DNA from: Bradyrhizobium sp. MOS003
GTDB lineage: Bacteria; Pseudomonadota; Alphaproteobacteria; Rhizobiales; Xanthobacteraceae
Reading direction: 5' to 3'
Assembly: GCF_003020125.1 (NCBI RefSeq)
Contig: NZ_PYFW01000010.1
Coordinates: 1 to 64,000, forward strand
DNA: 64,000 nt
The position numbers and the translations under genes were made by a program. This document shows positions 50,641 to 58,775 of this stretch, one piece after another. Below the pieces are notes generated by a model, which searched no databases, was not told where the DNA came from, and saw only the letters and a program-made list of their open reading frames with translations. Position 1 is the stretch's first letter, and each line of letters starts with the position of its first letter.

Positions 50641-50746
50641 ACGGGCGCCTGCTAAATTTCGCTTGGAGCCCGTTACGCACGCCGTGCAGCGATCGCTTTG
50701 GCCTTGCGGCTTCTTAGGCGCAACGGCGTAACTGGATAGCAGGCCC

Positions 50747-51985
50747 TCATGAGGGTGAGGGCGCTGTGACCCTTGCTGCGACGGGGAGCGGAAGACGCAG
50801 TCCCCGGGCCAATGCCGGGCGGCGTGCCGGCTGCCTCTTCGGCAGCTGTCCGAAATGTGAGAGCGTTTGCATCAGCGCACACCTGACGGCCGGCTCGATC
50901 TTCGCGCAGATGAACCAGCAGACCAGGACAAGCAAGCCCAGCGCGATCCACAACGCCGAGGTGGCGTCGAGCCCGGCGTCGACCAGCGCACGAATGATCG
51001 CGGAGCCGATGACGTTGTGGGTGAGATAGAGCGGATAGGTGATCAGCCCGAGCGTTCGCAAATAAGCTGGGGCTTCGGCAGGAGCGATGTCCGCAGAGCG
51101 CCTGCTTCGGTTCGCGGCACGGGCAATGAGAAACACCGCGGCCGCCCAGACCATGATCGGCACGAGGGCCGATTGATCCGCGATGGCAGGAATGGATTCC
51201 AGGAAGAAGGAGGCGAAGAAATAGATTTCTGCGGCGCCCGAAAGACAGGTGACGGCAATTGCGAGCTGTTCGAGCGCCGTCAATTGCCTGTTGGCGGAGA
51301 TGAACAGCCAGATGCCAAGTGCGAAGAAACAGCCATGGCTCAACAGGAAAGCCGCGCACGGCACCCGGAACATCAGGATGACGAGATAGGGCAGGTCGGA
51401 TGGCGTCGTGCATGACGCGACCAGCAGCGCGGCGGCATTGAACATCGCGCTGTAGATGGTGAGACCAAAGGCCAGGTGCCGCAGCGTGATCTTCCGCGTC
51501 AGCATCGCACAAAACACCAGCCCATAAAACGCCGTCTCGGCGGCCAGCGTCCAGTAGACCTCGTCGAGCCATTGACCCGTGACGCCCTTGGGGACCATCA
51601 GCATGGCGTGGATGTAGGGCACGATCAATTCGGAGGCCGGACCGCTGCCGAAGAGCAGCAGCACGAGCAAGGTCGCGGTGGCGCACACCCAGACCGCCGG
51701 ATAGAGCCTGAGGGCGCGGCCGAGCAGGAACGCGCCCGGCGAAGATGTGCTCGCCGAATTCGCGATGACGAAGCCGGAAATGACGAAGAAAATCTCGACG
51801 CCGACCCAGCCGAACCACGTGAACGGCGCGGCGGAGGGGTAGAGAACATCAGCGGCGACGGTGCGCTCGAAGCCCGGGACGCCGATCGAGGTCCAGGCCC
51901 ATGACCAGAACATCTGGTGAAAAATGGCAACGCCGAGCGCGGCGGCGAAGCGCAGCGGATCCAGCAACGGCAAATGGCTCTTCAC
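50747..51985 (-). CDS. acyltransferase 3 family membrane protein (OafA-like)
   Basis: The 412-residue membrane protein has about 10 hydrophobic segments and the acyltransferase-3 signatures: LDPLRFAAALGVAIFHQMFWSW (catalytic His in AIFHQ), GWVGVEIFFVISGFVIANSA, LGRALRLYPAVWVC, and ETAFYGLVF. These enzymes acetylate or succinylate polysaccharides, Nod factors or lipids, often with an outer-membrane or exopolysaccharide target. No polysaccharide synthesis gene is adjacent, so the acceptor cannot be named. It is a single gene on its strand. Confidence 0.9.
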   Translation of the reverse strand: MKSHLPLLDPLRFAAALGVAIFHQMFWSWAWTSIGVPGFERTVAADVLYPSAAPFTWFGWVGVEIFFVISGFVIANSASTSSPGAFLLGRALRLYPAVWVCATATLLVLLLFGSGPASELIVPYIHAMLMVPKGVTGQWLDEVYWTLAAETAFYGLVFCAMLTRKITLRHLAFGLTIYSAMFNAAALLVASCTTPSDLPYLVILMFRVPCAAFLLSHGCFFALGIWLFISANRQLTALEQLAIAVTCLSGAAEIYFFASFFLESIPAIADQSALVPIMVWAAAVFLIARAANRSRRSADIAPAEAPAYLRTLGLITYPLYLTHNVIGSAIIRALVDAGLDATSALWIALGLLVLVCWFICAKIEPAVRCALMQTLSHFGQLPKRQPARRPALARGLRLPLPVAARVTAPSPS

Positions 51986-52225
51986 GGCAATGGACCAGTT
52001 TCATGCAACGATCCCGCTGGGGATATTGAATCCGGTCATGGTACTCTGCGAGGTGGGTCACACATGCCCTGCCGCGATTCAAATTGCACCGGTCGCGGCG
52101 GGCGCCTGACGCAACGGGGCCAGGCGGCCGAGCACCAACCATCGCGGTTACGACAACTCCAACTCCCAGGGCTCGACCTTGATGGGGCGATTCTGGCCGG
52201 GAGCATCCTCACCCCGCGAGCAAGC

Positions 52226-53983
52226 TCATGACAGCGCCCGAAGCTCTTCCACGCCGACCGGCGGTTTGCTTCGCCAGCCGACGATGAAGGCGCGTCTTGC
52301 GAGCCCGTTCTGAACCCGGGCTATCTGCGTCCGCTCCGCAGCGAGCCGAAGCCGCAACAGGGGATCGCGGGTCCCTGCGACGGTGAGGCTTTTATTGATG
52401 ACCCAGCCATATGGTTCGACGCCGGCACGCCGCAGGTCATCCTGGAGAGAGGCGGCCTCGGACACCGGCGTCGTCTCCGGCAGCGTCACCAGGATCACCT
52501 TCGTGTGGGTCGGATCCTGCAGCCGCATCAGAGGGGTAACGATCCGTCCCGGACCGCTTGGTACGAGTTGGCTCGTCATCTGACGATGATAGGCGCCGGT
52601 GGCGTCCAGCAGGAGCAGCGTGTGGCCCGTCGGTGCCGTATCGAGCACCACGAAGGCGCTCCGGGCTTCCGCGACGACGTGCGAGAAGGCATGGAAAACG
52701 GCGACCTCCTCGGTACACGGCGAAGCCAGATCTTCCAGCAGAAGGGCCTTGCCCTGCGCGTCGAGGTCGCGGCCACGGCTCGACATTATTTTCGCGACAT
52801 AGCGCTCCGTCTCCACCCGGGGATCGATCCGGTCGACCGTGAGACCTGGCATGACGCCATCGACAACGAAACTGACGTGAGCTGCGGGATCGGTCGTGCT
52901 GAGATGGACGGCATGACCTCGCTTCGCTAAGCCCACCGCGATGGCGGCAGCAAGCGTCGTCTTTCCGACGCCGCCCTTGCCCATGACCATGATCAGGCCG
53001 CGCTTGCCCTGCGCGATGTCGTCAACCAACCGGTCGAGGCCCGGCAGGTCGACCGGCTCGGTGCTTGACTCGGTGGAGACGATCGATGGTTGATTGGAGG
53101 GCAACAGCAGCGCCCTCAGAGCCGTTACGCCGACGATGTCGAAGCCAAGCAAAGGAATTTCATCTCGCGGCAGTTTCGTGAGCGACGCCGGCATCGCGGC
53201 CAGCGCCTCGTCCTGATCCCGCTCAAGGGCAACTGCAACGACATCGGTCGGGTCCGCGGCGTGAAAGCGCCCGTTCACCACGAGAAGCTGGTTCGAGAGA
53301 TTAAGCCCATCAAGTTCGCCCGATGTCCTCGCCGCCTCGCGGACGGCGCCGCGATCGGCGCGGGTGACCAAAATGATGGTGGTCTGCTTGGAATCGCCCA
53401 GGGCCTGCAGCGCCTTGCGAAAGCGGTCCTCCTGCATCTTCAGGCCGGAATGCGGCCCGAGGCAGGACGCGCCCCGATCGTTGTCCTCGAGAAAGCCGCT
53501 CCATGCCTTTGGCAGGCTAAGGAGTCGCAACGTGTGACCGGTCGGAGCGGTATCGAATATGATGTGATCGAACCCCGTCATATCGCCGTCCAGCAGGCCC
53601 ACGAACTCGTCAAAGGCAGCTATTTCGGTGGTGCAAGCGCCGGAGAGCTGCTCGCGCACGGTCGACCGTTCGTCCGTGGTAATCTCGGGCCCGAGCTGTT
53701 CGAGGACGCGGCTGCGATAGGCCTCGGCAGCTGCCTCGGGATCGATGTTCATCGCCGAAAGCCCGGTTACGTTTGGCACCGGCGTAGGGCGATCGCTCAA
53801 CGTGGTTTCGAGCATCTCGTCGAGGTTGGACGCCGGGTCGGTGCTGACGATCAGAACGCGCAGTCCACGGTCGGCGAGGGCAACGGCCGTGGCGCAGGCA
53901 AGAGAGGTCTTACCGACTCCGCCCTTTCCGGTGAAGAACAGATAGGGCGTCGGGGCGGTCAGCGCGAGAAATTGGTGCATCAT
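52226..53983 (-). CDS. arsA: arsenical pump-driving ATPase ArsA (double ATPase)
   Basis: The 585-residue double ATPase has two P-loops, GKGGVGKTS (19-27) and GKGGVGKTT (335-343), and the metalloid cysteines Cys117 (GACTTEIA), Cys174 (RGASCLGP) and Cys423 (ASPCTEEVAVF), equivalent to Cys113/172/422 of E. coli ArsA. Both signature segments DTAPTGHTLRLL and DTAPTGHTLLLL are present. ArsA energises arsenite or antimonite efflux by ArsB. The start ATG 53983 follows AGGA; a GTG-like earlier frame to 54010 is not used. No arsB, arsC, arsD or arsR is in the window; two membrane proteins of unknown function lie upstream. Confidence 0.94.
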   Translation of the reverse strand: MMHQFLALTAPTPYLFFTGKGGVGKTSLACATAVALADRGLRVLIVSTDPASNLDEMLETTLSDRPTPVPNVTGLSAMNIDPEAAAEAYRSRVLEQLGPEITTDERSTVREQLSGACTTEIAAFDEFVGLLDGDMTGFDHIIFDTAPTGHTLRLLSLPKAWSGFLEDNDRGASCLGPHSGLKMQEDRFRKALQALGDSKQTTIILVTRADRGAVREAARTSGELDGLNLSNQLLVVNGRFHAADPTDVVAVALERDQDEALAAMPASLTKLPRDEIPLLGFDIVGVTALRALLLPSNQPSIVSTESSTEPVDLPGLDRLVDDIAQGKRGLIMVMGKGGVGKTTLAAAIAVGLAKRGHAVHLSTTDPAAHVSFVVDGVMPGLTVDRIDPRVETERYVAKIMSSRGRDLDAQGKALLLEDLASPCTEEVAVFHAFSHVVAEARSAFVVLDTAPTGHTLLLLDATGAYHRQMTSQLVPSGPGRIVTPLMRLQDPTHTKVILVTLPETTPVSEAASLQDDLRRAGVEPYGWVINKSLTVAGTRDPLLRLRLAAERTQIARVQNGLARRAFIVGWRSKPPVGVEELRALS

Positions 53984-54204
53984 AGGGTATCCTGCGGCCG
54001 TAGTGGTCATACGGCGACGTGTCGAGCGGTCCGGGCGCCGCGGAGCATTGTGTTGAAAGATGGTTCAACGCTTTGCGACGGGATCTCGATTGAAGCTTGG
54101 TAACGACGTCGACCGGGAGCTTGTTGAGCTGAATCAACGGGCGGACGAAACCGTCGGCAAAGTAAGGGCCATGCTTGAGTGGCCTGATCTCCTCTTCCAG
54201 CAAG

Positions 54205-54657
54205 TCAGGAATTGAGTGCGTCGTAAACGATGCCCAGGACGACGCTGTAAGCCAGGAGCATCGCCAGCGAAAAGAAGGCCGGCGAAACGCCAAGTCCCAC
54301 CTGGAAGGCAAAAAATCCAAGTCCGATCATGGGAAAGAACACCAGCCCCATCATCGTCCATCCGAGCACGCCGTACGCCATTCCTTTGATCGCTCCGGTA
54401 TCGCCCGGCAGCCACCGATAAAGATGTCCAAAGGCGAGACTGACGAAGGTTGAGCCATTCAGGAACGACAGCAGCCAAGGCACCACGGGATGGACTGCAG
54501 TGCCAGCCGCATGGCTCAGCGTCGTCTGGAGACTTTCGTAGGGCTCGAATGACGGAAGTAGTCCGGTCCAGGACTTGAAGGACATCAGCAGCGAATGGGC
54601 GATGCTTCCGCACGCGCCGGCAACGACTGCCTTCCAAATTCTGTTGTCTGAAGGCAT
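54205..54657 (-). CDS. small four-helix membrane protein (DUF6789-like)
   Basis: The 150-residue integral membrane protein has several hydrophobic segments: WKAVVAGACGSIAHSLLMSF, VHPVVPWLLSFLNGSTFVSLAFGHLY, GMAYGVLGWTMMGLVFFPMIGLGFFAFQVGL and AFFSLAMLLAYSVVLGIVYDAL. The opening AGACGSIAHSLLMSFKSWTGLLPSFEPYE is typical of a bradyrhizobial conserved family I would assign to DUF6789. It lies between the DUF6064 gene (43-base gap) and arsA (221-base gap) on the same strand. Any link to metalloid handling is inferred from position only. Confidence 0.75.
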   Translation of the reverse strand: MPSDNRIWKAVVAGACGSIAHSLLMSFKSWTGLLPSFEPYESLQTTLSHAAGTAVHPVVPWLLSFLNGSTFVSLAFGHLYRWLPGDTGAIKGMAYGVLGWTMMGLVFFPMIGLGFFAFQVGLGVSPAFFSLAMLLAYSVVLGIVYDALNS

Positions 54658-54699
54658 GCCGGGTTGCCCGTTCTCAGCGGTCGCTGCTGCTCGTCGCGA

Positions 54700-55386
54700 T
54701 CATGGTCGCAATTCGATTGAGGGCGTCAACCCGGCTTCGTCAGCTGCGGCGCGTACACGTCGGTTGCCGACGATGATGATCGGAACGGCAATGAAGCCAC
54801 TCACCAAGAGCACCCAATCCTGCCGAACGTCCAAGAGGATGGCAGCGCTCCCGCCGATCACTGACCATATGAAGGGGATTACCAGAAGCCAGTACGAGAA
54901 GCGGGCGGTCGTCATAAGCAACAGACCGAAGGTGAAGATCGTGACAGGGCAGGGAGAAACGCCGAACATCGGTAACGTCGGCCAGGAATGCCCCGTCGCG
55001 ATCCCGATCAGCGGATAAGCGAGAGCTGCATAGAGAATGAAGCCCGCGCCGGTCGCCGCTCGGAAGCCGAAACTGATCGCGAAGCGAAGACCATCGCGGA
55101 CGATGCCAGCGTAGAGCAGTGCCGCGCCCTCTGCCACGAACAAAGCGCCGAACGCGAACGCGGCCTTGTTTATCGGCGAGAAGAAGACGCCATGATAGAG
55201 AATGCCGGTGCCTAGCCACATCACTCCAAGGACGGCCGAGACAATGCGGTCAGAGGCACGGCCTTTCCGAAAAAGGGCGGCCACGGCGACGGCTCCAAGC
55301 ATGTAGGCCAAAATTTGCGCGGGCCAGATCGCGTTGTTGTAGGCCGCGAACACGTTGAGGAACTGCTCAAGCGTAAAGGGAAGCAT
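54700..55386 (-). CDS. DUF6064 family membrane protein
   Basis: The 228-residue integral membrane protein shows the family opening MLPFTLEQFLNVFAAYNNAIWPAQILAYMLG. About seven hydrophobic segments follow, including AVLGVMWLGTGILYHGVFFSPINKAAFAFGALFV and TARFSYWLLVIPFIWSVIGGSAAILL. A CPV motif in GVSPCPVTIFTFGLLLMT is notable. The start is placed at MLPFTLEQF with 37 upstream codons excluded. It heads a run of three genes ending in arsA. The function is unknown. Confidence 0.82.
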   Translation of the reverse strand: MLPFTLEQFLNVFAAYNNAIWPAQILAYMLGAVAVAALFRKGRASDRIVSAVLGVMWLGTGILYHGVFFSPINKAAFAFGALFVAEGAALLYAGIVRDGLRFAISFGFRAATGAGFILYAALAYPLIGIATGHSWPTLPMFGVSPCPVTIFTFGLLLMTTARFSYWLLVIPFIWSVIGGSAAILLDVRQDWVLLVSGFIAVPIIIVGNRRVRAAADEAGLTPSIELRP

Positions 55387-55735
55387 GGTGCGCTTCTCCC
55401 GGACAATTTCGATTGAGCGTAGAGAACTGCGCTGCTTCGCCGCTTGATGAGGATCAACGTCGTCCCTCGAGGTCGGCTCGCTGCCCGAGGTTGACATGAC
55501 CCCGTTCAGCTTCGACGTCGTCTTCTGCGCGCATGGCGGACGTCAACTTCGACGGTATGCCTGGCTCAGCGCTCGTGCCCGCAGCGCTTCGGCGACGCAA
55601 AGCATCGTCCGGTGCGGTGTGCGGCGGGGCCGGGGCTCATGTCTCTGCGCGGTGTCGTGTCACGTCCCGGGTCAGGACTCAGCGGAGTAGCGTTGCACGC
55701 TGCACCGCGTCCGGGACACGAACGGAGTCGAAACG
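55387..55735. other. intergenic region with repeat fragments upstream of DUF6064
   Basis: No gene is supported in this stretch of about 350 bases. It includes a gcgtccgggacacgaac segment near 55706-55724, related to the copy near 36400-36420 (both dispersed repeat parts), and presumably the promoter for the DUF6064 gene. Confidence 0.4.
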
Positions 55736-55759
55736 AAAACGGGGCCCGTAAGGGCCCCG
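55736..55759 (-). terminator. rpmG intrinsic terminator
   Basis: CGGGGCCC (55740-55747) pairs with GGGCCCCG (55752-55759) around GTAA. On the minus strand the stem is followed by a TTTTCGTTT tract. It lies 29 bases after the rpmG stop. Confidence 0.8.
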
Positions 55760-55787
55760 CAAAACTCTTCAACGCTTGTCTGCGATC

Positions 55788-55955
55788 TTACTTGATCTTG
55801 GCTTCGCGGAATTCGACGTGCTTGCGCGCGACGGGGTCGTACTTCTTCTTGACCAGCTTGTCGGTCATGGTGCGCGAATTCTTCTTGGCGGTGTAGTAGA
55901 AGCCGGTGTCGGCAGAGGACACGAGCTTGACCTTGATGGTGACCGCTTTGGCCAT
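55788..55955 (-). CDS. rpmG: 50S ribosomal protein L33
   Basis: The 55-residue ribosomal protein, translated directly from the minus strand, begins MAKAVTIKVKLVSSADTGFY and continues YVAKKNSRTMTDKLVKKKYD, then PVARKHVEFREAKIK, an unmistakable alphaproteobacterial L33 of the cysteine-free type (no zinc ribbon). It is a structural protein of the large subunit near the E site. It has its own upstream region and a good terminator downstream. Confidence 0.96.
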   Translation of the reverse strand: MAKAVTIKVKLVSSADTGFYYTAKKNSRTMTDKLVKKKYDPVARKHVEFREAKIK

Positions 55956-56079
55956 GTTCTGAACCTCAGAGAATTGGGGAATCTGGAGCCGGCCAAACGG
56001 CCCGCGTTGGCCGGCAAACTAGCCAGAAACCGCCTGATGTCAAGGTTTTAGGGGCCTGAAACCACCCAAATCGGCCCGA

Positions 56080-57405
56080 TTACGCCTCAAAGAACCGGTT
56101 TTTCGGCCGCGACAGGCCCAGATTCTCCCTCAAGGTGGGCCCTTCATACTCGTTGCGGAAAATCCCGCGTCGCTGCAGCTCAGGCACCACCTTGTCGACG
56201 AATTCGTCGAGCCCGGCGGGCAGGAATGGAAACATGATGTTGAAGCCGTCGGAGCCGCGCCCCGTCAGCCATTCCTCCATCTGGTCCGCGATGGTCTTGG
56301 CGGTGCCGACAAACGAGAGCCCGCCATAGCCGCCGACGCGCTGGGCGAGCTGGCGCACTGTGAGGTTGTCGCGCCTGGCGAGGTCGACCATGCGCTGGCG
56401 GCCGCTCTTGCTGGCATTGGTTTCGGGGATATCGGGCAGCGGGCCGTCGGGATCGAAGCCGGAGGCATCGGTGCCGAGAATGACGGACAGTGAGGCGATC
56501 GCGCTGTCGTAATGCACGCGGCTGTCGAGCAGCGCGCGCTTCTCTTTGGCCTCGTCGACGCTGTCGCCGACCACGACGAAGGCACCGGGGAGAATCTTGA
56601 GATGTTCAGGGTCGCGGCCGATCTTTTCCATGCGGCCCTTGATGTCGGCGTAGAGCTTTTGTCCGTCGGCGAGGCTGCCGCCGCCGGTGAACACGGCTTC
56701 CGCCGTTTCGGCCGCGAGCTGCTTGCCGTCTTCGGAGGCGCCGGCCTGTACGATCACGGGCCAGCCCTGCACGGGACGGGCGATGTTGAGGGGGCCGCGG
56801 ACCTTCAGATACTTGCCGTGGTGGTCGAGCGTATGCATTTTCGCGGGATCGAAGAACAGGCCGCTCTCGACATCGCGCACGAAGGCGTCGTCGGCGAAGG
56901 AATCCCACAAGCCGGTGACGACGTCGTAGAACTCGCGGGCGCGCTTGTAGCGCTCGGCGTGCTCCATGTGGTCGTCGAGGCCGAAATTCAGTGCCGCGTC
57001 CGGGTTCGAGGTGGTGACGATATTCCACCCCGCCCGGCCTCCGCTGAGATGATCGAGCGAGGCGAAGCGGCGCGCGACGTGATAGGGCTCGTCGAACGTG
57101 GTCGAACCCGTCGCGATCAGGCCGATCCGCTCGGTGACGGCCGACAGCGCCGACAGCAGCGTGAAAGGCTCGAACGAGGTGACGGTGTGGCTGCGCTTGA
57201 GCGCATTGATCGGCATGTTCAGCACGGCCAAGTGATCAGCCATGAAGAAGGCGTCGAACTTGCCGGCCTCGAGCTTCCGGATCAGCGTCTTGATATGGCC
57301 GAAGTTGAAATTGGCGTCGGGCCAGGCCCCGGGATAGCGCCAGGCGCCGGTGTGGATGCTGATCGGGCGCATGAACGCGCCAAGCTTGAGTTGCCGTTGT
57401 GCCAT
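56080..57405 (-). CDS. LLM-class flavin monooxygenase (NtaA/SnaA/DszA family)
   Basis: The 441-residue FMNH2-dependent monooxygenase of the bacterial-luciferase-like superfamily shows the family segments KLGAFMRPISIHTGAWRYPGAWPDANFNF, FDAFFMADHLAVLNMP, SFEPFTLLSALSAVTERIGLIATGSTTFDEPYHVARRFASLDHLSGGRAGWNIVTTSNPDAALNFG and PVIVQAGASEDGKQLAAETAEAVFTGG. The NtaA/SnaA/DszA group oxidises chelators, antibiotics or organosulfur compounds using a separate flavin reductase. No reductase gene is adjacent. The start MAQRQLKLG is used; the open frame further upstream runs into the palindromic repeat. Confidence 0.9.
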   Translation of the reverse strand: MAQRQLKLGAFMRPISIHTGAWRYPGAWPDANFNFGHIKTLIRKLEAGKFDAFFMADHLAVLNMPINALKRSHTVTSFEPFTLLSALSAVTERIGLIATGSTTFDEPYHVARRFASLDHLSGGRAGWNIVTTSNPDAALNFGLDDHMEHAERYKRAREFYDVVTGLWDSFADDAFVRDVESGLFFDPAKMHTLDHHGKYLKVRGPLNIARPVQGWPVIVQAGASEDGKQLAAETAEAVFTGGGSLADGQKLYADIKGRMEKIGRDPEHLKILPGAFVVVGDSVDEAKEKRALLDSRVHYDSAIASLSVILGTDASGFDPDGPLPDIPETNASKSGRQRMVDLARRDNLTVRQLAQRVGGYGGLSFVGTAKTIADQMEEWLTGRGSDGFNIMFPFLPAGLDEFVDKVVPELQRRGIFRNEYEGPTLRENLGLSRPKNRFFEA

Positions 57406-57520
57406 CGCCCGGTGTCCGTTCTTGGTGACGCTCGGGAAGACATAGGGACGCGGCGGAACTCCGCCATTGGGGGCGACGGGAAGAATATTTTGTTTTTCGA
57501 TGGGCGCTGAGCACATTCCT

Positions 57521-57561
57521 GTCATTCCGGGCTCGCCCGCTTCGCGGCGCCCCGGAATGAC
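57521..57561. repeat. palindromic repeat between monooxygenase and NUDIX genes
   Basis: GTCATTCCGGG (57521-57531) pairs with CCCGGAATGAC (57551-57561), a common bradyrhizobial intergenic palindrome. It sits just after the NUDIX stop and may separate the core operon from the monooxygenase gene. Confidence 0.65.
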
Positions 57562-57563
57562 GA

Positions 57564-58313
57564 TCAGCCCAGAATATCCTTCTGCATCTTGCCGCCGTAG
57601 AAATGGAAGAACGGCACCGGCGCGTCGTGGCGGAGCGGACCGGTGGCGAGGCGGGTGTGGAGCTCGTTGAGCACGTTGCGCGTCATCGGATGCAGGTCGG
57701 CCAGCGGCTTGGAGCCGAGCTCGACCCAGACCAGCTCGACCAGCTCGGCATCGGCATGGATCACGCCGTCGACGCGGTGGGTGATCGCGGAGGCATCCGC
57801 CGTGAAGAAGCGCGTGTCGAACCGCTTGACGCGGCCGGGCGGGGTGATTGCGCGCGCGATCAGGAACAGGCTGGAAGGGTCGGGCAGCAGGCCTGCGTCG
57901 GCGAACGGCTGCCACGGACCTTCGAGCTTCGCCTTGATCTCCGCCTTGCGGCCGAGGCAGAGGCCGGTTTCCTCGCAGGCCTCGCGGATGGCGGCAATCG
58001 CCAGTGACTTTGCGCGCGAGGGCGGCGTTTTCGGACTGCCCTTGGCGAGATTGGCTTCCAGCTCGGTAGTGATGGGGGCGGCGACGGGGACGCGATAGTC
58101 GGCCTTGTCGACGCGCCCGCCCGGAAAGACGAATTTGCCGGGCATGAACACCACCTTGTCATGGCGTTTGCCCACCAGGACTTTTGGCGTGGTGCTGCTG
58201 CGGTCGACCAGGATCAGCGTCGCTGCATCCCTCGGGCGGAAATAGGGATGGTGATCGGCTTCCTTGCCCTCGTGGATCTTTGCCTTCTCATCGGCCTGCG
58301 TCGTATCCGTCAT
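57564..58313 (-). CDS. NUDIX hydrolase
   Basis: The 249-residue protein has a NUDIX-type fold: VLVGKRHDKVVFMPGKFVFPGGRVDKAD, and the NUDIX-box helix AAIREACEETGLCLG with the metal-binding REACEETG. The spacing between GG and REACEETG is enlarged by an insertion of about 45 residues, as in some alphaproteobacterial members. It hydrolyses a nucleoside diphosphate derivative of unknown identity. It lies 28 bases downstream of DUF983 in the topA-rnr-DUF983 operon. The start MTDTTQADEKAK is chosen as the first plausible ATG. Confidence 0.9.
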   Translation of the reverse strand: MTDTTQADEKAKIHEGKEADHHPYFRPRDAATLILVDRSSTTPKVLVGKRHDKVVFMPGKFVFPGGRVDKADYRVPVAAPITTELEANLAKGSPKTPPSRAKSLAIAAIREACEETGLCLGRKAEIKAKLEGPWQPFADAGLLPDPSSLFLIARAITPPGRVKRFDTRFFTADASAITHRVDGVIHADAELVELVWVELGSKPLADLHPMTRNVLNELHTRLATGPLRHDAPVPFFHFYGGKMQKDILG

Positions 58314-58341
58314 ATCCTCACCCACGCCTTTTGCTTCTTGC

Positions 58342-58773
58342 TTACACAGGCGGAATACCATCCGGAGGGGTGTCGTCAAACCCGTGCATGCGCAGAGCCC
58401 ATTGCAGGCCGACCACAGCTCCCTTGACGGGCTGCAGCAGCGCGAGCGAGGCGACGAAGGTAAAGGGCAGATAGGCTGCGAAGCTGAGCCAGACCGGCGT
58501 CGTGTAGTTGGTCTCGATCCAGAGGATCGAGGGCACCACGATGTGGCCGACGATGACGATGACGAGATAGGCTGGCAGATCGTCGGCGCGGTGCGGCGTG
58601 AAATCGAGGTCGCACACCGAGCAATTGTCCGCCGTCTTCAGGAAGGCACGGAACAGTTTGCCCTCGCCACAGCGCGGGCAGCGGCCGCGAAAGCCGCGCT
58701 TCATCGCCGTCAAGAGATCGCGCTTCTCGACGAGACCCGTCTCGCGCGTCCAGATCTTCGGGGCCGTGCTCAT
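58342..58773 (-). CDS. DUF983 family zinc-ribbon membrane protein
   Basis: The 143-residue protein has a zinc-ribbon CPRCGEGKLFRAFLKTADNCSVCDLDF (two CxxC pairs) followed by two membrane helices (YLVIVIVGHIVVPSILW and VWLSFAAYLPFTFVASLALL), the pattern of DUF983. The ATG at 58773 or the ATG at 58782 can start it; both lie at the rnr stop, giving a short overlap or four-base gap, so translation is coupled with rnr. Its function is unknown; the operon position next to rnr is conserved in alphaproteobacteria. Confidence 0.9.
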   Translation of the reverse strand: MSTAPKIWTRETGLVEKRDLLTAMKRGFRGRCPRCGEGKLFRAFLKTADNCSVCDLDFTPHRADDLPAYLVIVIVGHIVVPSILWIETNYTTPVWLSFAAYLPFTFVASLALLQPVKGAVVGLQWALRMHGFDDTPPDGIPPV

Positions 58774-58775
58774 GG

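Noticed and set aside
57406..57915. N-terminal extension of the monooxygenase to 611 residues
   Set aside because: The extension overlaps the palindromic repeat and the NUDIX gene in another frame; family members start at MAQRQLKLG.
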